NCBI GenBank assembly: GCA_937960895.1
Contig: CALCJD010000022.1
Coordinates: 1-20,020 of the forward strand
Length of the DNA: 20,020 bases
DNA from: an uncultured Spartobacteria bacterium
GTDB lineage: Bacteria; Verrucomicrobiota; Verrucomicrobiia; Chthoniobacterales; Terrimicrobiaceae
Direction: 5' to 3'
Below, piece after piece: positions 15,185-20,020 of this stretch; position 1 is the stretch's first letter, and each line of letters begins with the position of its first letter. The notes below the pieces were generated by a model. The model ran no database searches and was not told the origin of the DNA. It was given only the letters and a program-made list of their open reading frames with translations. A program made the position numbers and the translations under genes.

Positions 15185-16255
15185 GTGCTCTCCGAGTATT
15201 TTCCAAACCAGACTCCCTATTCAAACTCCGCCACTCTTTTTCGCGTTCACCGAAAGCATGGCGAGGTGTTTGCTCTCTGCCCGGTTTCCGGTCCTGTAGA
15301 TTGGGAACGGCTTCTCCCGGCGCAATCCAGAAAAGCGCGGGTCTATCGCTGGATGGCCGGTCTTGCCCGTCGACTTGGAATTCAATTTCCGAGAGAAACC
15401 ATCGAAATCGCGTGGAGTCCCGACAACCCACTTTTAAGTCTTGAGAAAATCTCCCGGCACCCCCGGTTGCCTGGATTAATTCTTCCCGGGAATCCGCACG
15501 GCATTGCCCCACGTTTGGTGATCATATGCCCTGATGAAAAAGGCCGTCCCTCTTCCGCCATCAAAGCGGGCCACTTGAACCCTGCTCGGGAACTCATCCA
15601 AAAAGAACGGACCTTCCTTGCCAGCTTGAGGTCAACCGTCTTCGAACAACTCGCTCCGCGTCTCCTCGGCGAGCTGGAAACTTCTCGTGTCAGCGCCTTC
15701 GCGACGGAGTTTGTTGAAGGCCCGTGTCCCCCGTCCGGTTCGTCGAACTCTCTGGGCCGTTTTCTCGCGCTGATGATTGACACCAGGCGTCTGAGGCCTC
15801 TCTTGGAGCTGGCGCCATGGGAGAAAATCTTTCCCCGCGATCTTCCGTCTGATCGCATGTTCCAAAAACACGGGCAGAAGATTGTCCATCCGTGCATCTT
15901 CCACGGCGATTTTGCTCCTTGGAACATCCGCATAACCCCAGACGGCACATGGAAGGCCATTGATTGGGAACGGGGATGTCTTGACGGGATTCCGGGTTGG
16001 GACTGGTTCCATTTCATTCTCCAACCGGCCATCCTCGTGAAAAAATGGAAGGCCGGGCGTGTGATTGAACTGGGCCGGCAAACCATTACCTCTCCCGATT
16101 TTCTGACCTATCTGGATGAAGCCGTCCCTGACGCGGGCAAGAACGGCTTCGCGGAATTTCTGCTCCGAAGCTACCTCCTGTACAACTGGCACGTCCTCCA
16201 GCCCACCGAACGCAGGGAAGTTCACCAATCTCTGGCCGAATGGGCCTTGAGTTAA
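15185..16255 (+). CDS. Aminoglycoside-phosphotransferase/choline-kinase-like (APH family) protein
   Basis: 356 residues with a complete kinase-like set. In the N-lobe, SSAIKAG provides K127 and LIQKERTFL provides E141. The catalytic loop is HGDFAPWN with H240, D242 and N247. The metal-binding IDWERG has D260, and it continues into GWDWFHF as in APH proteins. A small-molecule phosphotransferase is therefore likely; the substrate might be a sugar or glycan intermediate, but nothing in the sequence fixes it. Antibiotic resistance is not indicated by context. The GTG start at 15185 is supported by GCGGAG at 15174-15179, one of the better ribosome-binding sites here. It follows the GT26 gene by 21 bp and ends just before the first copy of the repeat family. 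Confidence 0.75.
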   Translation: MLSEYFPNQTPYSNSATLFRVHRKHGEVFALCPVSGPVDWERLLPAQSRKARVYRWMAGLARRLGIQFPRETIEIAWSPDNPLLSLEKISRHPRLPGLILPGNPHGIAPRLVIICPDEKGRPSSAIKAGHLNPARELIQKERTFLASLRSTVFEQLAPRLLGELETSRVSAFATEFVEGPCPPSGSSNSLGRFLALMIDTRRLRPLLELAPWEKIFPRDLPSDRMFQKHGQKIVHPCIFHGDFAPWNIRITPDGTWKAIDWERGCLDGIPGWDWFHFILQPAILVKKWKAGRVIELGRQTITSPDFLTYLDEAVPDAGKNGFAEFLLRSYLLYNWHVLQPTERREVHQSLAEWALS

Positions 16256-16417
16256 AGGCTGAAACGCTGAAATGAAGCAAGAATAGGGAAATGCGGTGGG
16301 GAAAGTTGTTTTTCTCAGGCGCGAAGCGCGTCGAGATTTCAGCGTTTGTCTTTCGTTTCCGCCTTCCGCTCTCTGCTTTTCCTCCGGAGTCTCATCAGAA
16401 TCCTTTTGCTTTCTCCC
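16256..16417 (+). repeat. Intergenic repeat block A (GCTGAAA modules plus GCGAAGC hairpin)
   Basis: This block begins just after the TAA of the kinase-like gene with GCTGAAACGCTGAAATG (16258-16274). It carries the palindromic GCGCGAAGCGCG (16319-16330) and continues with inverted ATTTCAGCG, TTTCCGCC and TTCCGCTCTC motifs up to the next gene. Bases 16259-16280 recur perfectly, inverted, at 17657-17678. An in-frame extension of the next gene to 16346 would translate this repeat, so a GTG start at 16418 is preferred. Confidence 0.7.
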
Positions 16418-17521
16418 GTGTTGAAAAAGACCCGCGTTCTCGTCGTGGCCCAGACGCCGCCGCCGTATCACGGGCAGGCGATCATGACGGAATATTTTCT
16501 GCAGGGCCGGTATGAAAAGGTGGAACTTCATCACCTGCGCATGGCGTTTTCCGAGGAAATTGACCAGGTCGGACGCGCGGGTGTTGGCAAGGTGATTCAT
16601 CTTCTTGCCCTGATCGTCCGGATCGCGGCGGCCCGCATCCGCCTCGCGCCGGATGTGCTGTACTATCCCCCCGCCGGTCCCAACATGGTGCCGTTCCTGC
16701 GCGACTGTGTCCTGCTCATCGCAACCCGGTGGATGTTTCCCAAAACGGCGTTTCATTTTCACGCGGCCGGCTTGCCCCATCTGTTCGAACGACTGCCGGG
16801 GTTCCTCAAGATTCTTTTCCGCCTCGCTTATCGACGCCCCGACGTAGCGATTTCCATCAGTCGGGATGGTTTGCGTGACGCGCAATTTCTCGGGGCGCGC
16901 CGGACGGCCCTGGTGCCCAATGGCATTCCGGATGTCTGGCAAAACCGGCCGCTGAAGCGCGACCATGCCGTGCCGCAGATCCTTTTCCTGGCCATGGTTT
17001 GCGAGGAAAAGGGTGCCGGCGTCCTCATCGAGGCCTGCCGGATTCTCAAAGAGCGGGGTCGCAAATTCTCCTGCAAGATCGCGGGCAGGGCGTCCTCGGA
17101 GGAGGAACTCTGCGGACTGCGGGAACGGGCAAATGGTTTGGAGGACGTCGTGGATTTTGTCGGACCGGTCACCGGAGACCGCAAATGGGATCTCTTCGCC
17201 GAAAGCGATGTCTTCTGCTTTCCCACCTATTACGCCTCGGAGTCGTTCGGACTGGTGGCCGTTGAGGCCATGATGACCGGGCTGCCGGTGGTCACCTCGG
17301 ACTGGCGCGCGTTGCCGGAGATCGTCGACGACGGCCAAACGGGTTTCGTGGTTCCGGTGAAAGATGTCACCGCCACCGCAGACCGGCTGGAACGCCTCCT
17401 GGTGGATCCCTCATTGCGTGAACGCCTGGGAGCCGCCGCCCGCGAGCGATTCCTGAAGGACTACCGCGTGGAGGTCTTCTGCGCAAACATGGAAAACGCG
17501 TTGGGAGGAAAGCGGAAATAG
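16418..17521 (+). CDS. GT4-family (GT-B) glycosyltransferase, active-looking paralogue
   Basis: 367 residues from GTG 16418 (TTG 16421 is an alternative). It shows the normal GT4 features: PPPYHGQAIM (14-23) as the N-terminal loop, FHFHAAGL with H115, K198 in CEEKGAGVLIEAC, and E275 to E283 in ESFGLVAVEAMMTGLPVV. The start was set after a 24-residue N-terminal stretch that translates repeat block A. The gene is GC-rich (42 of 60 G+C at 17281-17340). Its last residues GGKRK and the TAG stop (17519-17521) lie in a tandem 14-bp repeat. It is clearly homologous along its whole length to the next gene, so the pair arose by duplication or shared import. Confidence 0.85.
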   Translation: MLKKTRVLVVAQTPPPYHGQAIMTEYFLQGRYEKVELHHLRMAFSEEIDQVGRAGVGKVIHLLALIVRIAAARIRLAPDVLYYPPAGPNMVPFLRDCVLLIATRWMFPKTAFHFHAAGLPHLFERLPGFLKILFRLAYRRPDVAISISRDGLRDAQFLGARRTALVPNGIPDVWQNRPLKRDHAVPQILFLAMVCEEKGAGVLIEACRILKERGRKFSCKIAGRASSEEELCGLRERANGLEDVVDFVGPVTGDRKWDLFAESDVFCFPTYYASESFGLVAVEAMMTGLPVVTSDWRALPEIVDDGQTGFVVPVKDVTATADRLERLLVDPSLRERLGAAARERFLKDYRVEVFCANMENALGGKRK

Positions 17522-17539
17522 AAAAGCGGAAATAGAAAA
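17512..17539 (+). repeat. Perfect 14-bp tandem duplication across the GT4 stop codon
   Basis: GCGGAAATAGAAAA occurs twice head-to-tail (17512-17525 and 17526-17539). The TAG stop of the GT4 gene sits in the first copy. A GCGGAAA unit is a variant of the GCTGAAA module found in the neighbouring blocks. Confidence 0.85.
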
Positions 17540-17709
17540 ATGGAAGGCGAAAAGGCTTCGTCGGGGCCTGCGCGGCAGCGCATCATTCCGTTTCCGCTTT
17601 TCGTTTTCCTGCTTCCGCCTTCCTCTTTCCCCTCGCCTCCTCCGCCGGCGCCTACGTTGCTTCATTTCAGCGTTTCAGATTTTCGGAATTTCAGCTTTTG
17701 ATCATTGCC
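17522..17709 (+). repeat. Intergenic repeat block B
   Basis: It contains AAAAGCGGAAA (17522-17532) and its exact inverse TTTCCGCTTTT (17591-17601). A module at 17574-17600 matches 18961-18987 at 24 of 27 positions. A CGCCTCCTC..CGGCGCCTACG module (17634-17656) is shared with block D. The inverted copy of the block A 22-mer lies at 17657-17678, and TTTCAGCTTTT at 17689-17699 sits ten bases before the next ATG. No protein-like ORF was seen. Confidence 0.75.
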
Positions 17710-18795
17710 ATGCCCAAGGTTCTCCTCATTGCCCCCACCCCAAACGCTGACAACCCGCAGAGCCTCGCTGCGCAAGCCATCCTGGAAGGCAAATATGACG
17801 AGCTCGAGGTGCATTGGGAGGCTCTCGATTTCGCCACGCCCGGGGAAACACCGGCGCGCTGGAATTGGGCCGAGATCCGGCAGCTCTTTTCATCGATCTC
17901 CCGTCTCAAGAAAACCTGCCGGGCCCTCCAGCCGGATGTGCTCGTGTATTTCGTCGGTCAGCCGGTCGGCATCGCCCTGCTGCGCGACAGTCTGGTTCTG
18001 TCGGCCATCCGGCCGCTGGTTCCGCAACTCGCCCTGCACCTTCAGTTCGCCGGCCTCGAAGCCGCCTCCGCCCGCCTTCCCGGTTTTCTCAGGGGCCGTT
18101 TTCAGCGGGCCTTCCAACAACCCGCCCTTGTCATCGCGGCCAACCGGGAGGCCGAAAAGGAAGCCGCCTTCCTGGGAGCGCAGGGCGTGGTGGTCGTGCC
18201 CTACGGCCTGCCGGACGTGTGGGAGGATGGTCCGCGGCGGGACTGGAACCCGGAACCGGCCATTCTTTACTGGCCCACCGTCGTGAGCGATTCCGCGATC
18301 GAACTCCTCATCGAATCCTGCCGCCAGTTGAAGGAACGCGGATACGAATTCCGCTGCAAGGTCGTCCTGCCGTCCTCGGTCGACACCTCCCCCTATCGGA
18401 AAAAAGCCGAAGCCGTGGGAGGCTGGGTATCCTTCATCCCGCCGGCCGCCGGTGATGCGAAATGGGATTTGTTTGCCGGCACCGATTTTTATTGCCTTCC
18501 GGAAGCCCCCTCGCCGGAAATTTTTGACGCCGCCGTGATCGAGGCCATGATGTCCGGGTTGCCCGTCGTGGGCACACAAACCGGAGCCCTGCCGGAAATC
18601 GTCGCGGAAGGAAAAAGCGCCTTCCTCGCCCCGGCCGGGGACATCAAGGGGCTCACCGACCGCCTGGCCAAAGTGGTCAAAGACCAGTTGCTCCGGCAAA
18701 TCATGGGAAATTCAGGCCGCAATCGGTATCTGCAGATGTTCCACATTGAAACCTTCCGCGAAACAATGGGGCAGATCCTCGGAGGGAAAAGCTGA
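17710..18795 (+). CDS. GT4-like protein, degenerate paralogue, possibly inactive
   Basis: 361 residues from ATG 17710. It aligns end to end with the preceding GT4 protein; for example ILKERGRKFSCK pairs with QLKERGYEFRCK, and GDRKWDLFAESD with GDAKWDLFAGTD. Several GT4 key positions are changed. The N-terminal glycine loop is replaced by NADNPQSLA. H115 corresponds to Q112, and the donor-site K198-G199 corresponds to S195-A196. The E-x7-E pair is kept (E270 and E278). The frame is intact with no stop or frameshift, so it is likely expressed. It may be a non-catalytic partner of its neighbour or an enzyme with altered donor use; both are inference. Its TGA lies inside an AAAAGCTGAAA repeat unit. 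Confidence 0.8.
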   Translation: MPKVLLIAPTPNADNPQSLAAQAILEGKYDELEVHWEALDFATPGETPARWNWAEIRQLFSSISRLKKTCRALQPDVLVYFVGQPVGIALLRDSLVLSAIRPLVPQLALHLQFAGLEAASARLPGFLRGRFQRAFQQPALVIAANREAEKEAAFLGAQGVVVVPYGLPDVWEDGPRRDWNPEPAILYWPTVVSDSAIELLIESCRQLKERGYEFRCKVVLPSSVDTSPYRKKAEAVGGWVSFIPPAAGDAKWDLFAGTDFYCLPEAPSPEIFDAAVIEAMMSGLPVVGTQTGALPEIVAEGKSAFLAPAGDIKGLTDRLAKVVKDQLLRQIMGNSGRNRYLQMFHIETFRETMGQILGGKS

Positions 18796-19017
18796 AACCT
18801 TGAGTCCAACGCTGAAACGCTGACATATGGAATGCGCTTCGCGCCGTGTTTTCAAAGAACAACAGCCTTGCCAACCGTTTTCGCCCATTCCTGCTTCATT
18901 TCAGCCAGCGTTCCCACTTTTCCCCTTGCGGCTGACCCTCCGCATCGCCGGAGCCCACACGGCAGCGCGTGATTCCGTTTGCGCTTTCCGCCTTCCGATT
19001 TCAGCTTTTCCAGTTCC
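18796..19017 (+). repeat. Intergenic repeat block C
   Basis: It contains GCTGAAACGCTGA (18811-18823), the hairpin GCGCTTCGCGC (18834-18844) and TGCTTCATTTCAGC (18892-18905). The last, with its upstream bases, is an inverted near-copy of the start of block A. The module at 18961-18987 is shared with block B, and TTTCAGCTTTT (18999-19009) lies just before ATG 19018. No gene was seen in these 222 bases. Confidence 0.75.
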
Positions 19018-19902
19018 ATGATTCTTCTTCTCGGTGGGTCCGGTTACGTGGGCCAGGCTTTTGTCCGTCAGATGGAGCGCCGCGGCCTGGCTTATGTGGC
19101 GCCAAGGCATGAGGATCTCGATGCGTTGTCCAAGGACGCGGTCGTGGCCGTGGTCGAGGCGTTGAAACCCGATTTTGTGATCAACGCCATCGGCTTCACC
19201 GGTCGGCCCAACATCGACGGGACCGAAAAGGAAAAACTGCATTGCCTCATCACCAACACCACCGTGCCGGGCATTCTGGGCGAGGTGCTGGGCGCCCGCG
19301 GCATTCCGCTCGGTCATGTTTCCTCCGGCTGCATTTACAATGGCGTGCGGTCCGACGGACTGCCGTTTGACGAGGACGATCCGCCGAACTTCGCCTTCAG
19401 CCATCCGCAGGCCAATTGGTACAGCCGGACCAAGGCCATGGCGGAAACCCTGCTGCGCGATTGTCCCACCGCCCTCATCTGGCGGCTGCGCATTCCGTTC
19501 GATGAGTTCGACCACGACCGGAACTATCTCACCAAAATCATGCGCTATGACCGGCTGCTGGAGGTCAGCAACACGATCTCCCAGCTCCAGGAATTTGCCC
19601 ATGTCTGCCTGGAAACCCTGCTGCGCCGGCTGCCGTCCGGGATCTACAACGTCGTGAATCCCGGCGCGATCAAGACCAGCGAAGTCGCCGAGGCCATCCG
19701 GCGGCACGGCCTGTGCGACAGGGAATTCCAGTTCTTCAAGGACGAGGAGGATTTTCTCTCCGCTCCCGGCCGTGTGAAACGCGCCAACTGCATTCTCAGC
19801 AGCGAAAAACTCGCCCGCCTCGGCCTCCCTCTCCGCCCCATTCACGACGCACTGGAGGAAACGTTGAGGAATTGGAAGTGGAGGGACGAAGAGAAAAGCT
19901 GA
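19018..19902 (+). CDS. SDR resembling NRS/ER: bifunctional UDP-4-keto-6-deoxyglucose 3,5-epimerase/4-reductase-like
   Basis: 294 residues. The cofactor loop is GGSGYVG (6-12) and the SDR dyad is Y135-x3-K139 in WYSRTKA. The middle of the protein strongly recalls plant NRS/ER (the C-terminal half of RHM). Shared features are INAIGFTGRPNID (55-67), SSGCIY (102-107), DDPPNF, YSRTKAMAE, RNYLTKIMRYDRLLEV (168-183) and GIYNVVNPG (208-216). C105 and K173 sit 68 residues apart, the spacing I recall for the epimerase Cys115/Lys183 pair of Arabidopsis NRS/ER. The likely reaction is conversion of NDP-4-keto-6-deoxyglucose to NDP-rhamnose. A plain 4-ketoreductase of the RmlD type is the main alternative. 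ATG 19018 is preferred; a TTG at 18979 would translate repeat block C. The TGA lies in a repeat unit. Confidence 0.8.
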   Translation: MILLLGGSGYVGQAFVRQMERRGLAYVAPRHEDLDALSKDAVVAVVEALKPDFVINAIGFTGRPNIDGTEKEKLHCLITNTTVPGILGEVLGARGIPLGHVSSGCIYNGVRSDGLPFDEDDPPNFAFSHPQANWYSRTKAMAETLLRDCPTALIWRLRIPFDEFDHDRNYLTKIMRYDRLLEVSNTISQLQEFAHVCLETLLRRLPSGIYNVVNPGAIKTSEVAEAIRRHGLCDREFQFFKDEEDFLSAPGRVKRANCILSSEKLARLGLPLRPIHDALEETLRNWKWRDEEKS

Positions 19903-20020
19903 AATGCTGAAAAGCTGAAATGCTGAAATAAATTCAACGCGCTTCGCGCGGGTGGTCAGCATTTTCGTGTTTCAGCTTTTCAGCAACTTCCCATCGCCTC
20001 CTCACGTCGGCGCCTACGGG
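19903..20020 (+). repeat. Intergenic repeat block D, long imperfect inverted repeat
   Basis: The stop of the SDR gene starts an array of GCTGAAA units separated by single bases (about 19898-19928). A central hairpin CGCGCTTCGCGCG (19938-19950) follows, then the inverse TCAGC, TTTCAGC and TTTTCAGC units (about 19956-19984). The region can fold as a long stem. The module CGCCTCCTC..CGGCGCCTACG (19995-20018) is shared with block B. The block runs to the window edge. Confidence 0.75.

Noticed and set aside
15185..16255. An aminoglycoside resistance gene
   Set aside because: Only the general APH/kinase motifs match. The gene sits in a glycan operon, with no mobile resistance context.
16346..16417. 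N-terminal extension of the GT4 gene to 16346
   Set aside because: The extra 24 residues translate repeat block A, and the GT4 fold starts at KKTRVLVVAQ just after GTG 16418.
15632..17338. A 568-codon open frame on the minus strand
   Set aside because: It lies opposite the kinase-like and GT4 genes and crosses a repeat block. Both plus-strand genes have clear family motifs, while this frame shows none. It is a by-product of high GC.
18901..19962. A 353-codon open frame on the minus strand
   Set aside because: It is the complement of the SDR gene and repeat block D. Its composition has no domain-like pattern, whereas the plus-strand SDR motifs are unambiguous.
16256..20020. A CRISPR array in the repeat-rich right end
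   Set aside because: Repeats are irregular, in both orientations, of variable spacing and interrupted by real genes. There are no unique spacers of constant length and no cas genes.

Overview
This window is a surface-polysaccharide (O-antigen, capsule or exopolysaccharide) biosynthesis locus from a Gram-negative-type bacterium. It holds nine glycosyltransferase-type genes, a Wzx-type flippase, a Wzy/ligase-type membrane protein, a sulfotransferase, two SAM methyltransferases, a hexapeptide-repeat acyltransferase, two sugar-nucleotide SDR enzymes (one only a 3' end) and two unusual phosphotransferase-type proteins. No rRNA, tRNA, CRISPR array, IS element or phage gene was seen. Weak Shine-Dalgarno signals, GC-rich flanks and GCTGAAA-rich intergenic repeats make me lean towards Verrucomicrobiota or another PVC lineage. 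That is a guess from style, not from a marker gene.

Layout, left to right. (1) 3-3579, plus strand: the 3' end of an NDP-sugar epimerase/dehydratase, a GT-A glycosyltransferase, a sulfotransferase, a methyltransferase and a GT4 glycosyltransferase, tightly packed. (2) 3616-7475, minus strand: an operon with 4-, 8- and 4-bp gene overlaps, transcribed as flippase, acetyltransferase, methyltransferase, glycosyltransferase. A plausible sigma70-like promoter lies in the divergent gap upstream. The flippase and acetyltransferase end is AT-rich. (3) 7528-9117, plus strand: the Wzy/ligase-like polytopic protein, AT-rich in its first third and GC-rich after about 8040. (4) 9303-13902, plus strand: GT4, a nucleotidyltransferase/P-loop kinase fusion, GT4 and GT2, joined by ATGA overlaps or abutting. 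(5) 13976-16255, plus strand: a WecG/TagA (GT26) glycosyltransferase with an added C-terminal membrane domain, then a complete kinase-fold (APH-like) protein. (6) 16418-19902, plus strand, GC-rich: two paralogous GT4 genes, the second lacking key residues, and an SDR that closely resembles plant NRS/ER (UDP-4-keto-6-deoxyglucose 3,5-epimerase/4-reductase).

The last three genes are each enclosed by inverted copies of a modular intergenic repeat family. This includes a perfect 22-bp inverted pair around the first GT4 gene and perfect 11-bp inverted pairs around each of the next two genes. Two stop codons lie inside the repeat units. No such repeats were seen left of 16255.

How it probably works together (inference): SDR enzymes supply deoxysugar nucleotides. 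The glycosyltransferases build a repeat unit on a lipid carrier at the inner face of the cytoplasmic membrane, where GT26 typically adds an early residue. Methyl, acetyl and sulfate groups decorate it. Wzx flips the unit and the Wzy-like protein polymerises or ligates it. The roles of the NTase-kinase fusion and the APH-like kinase are unknown.
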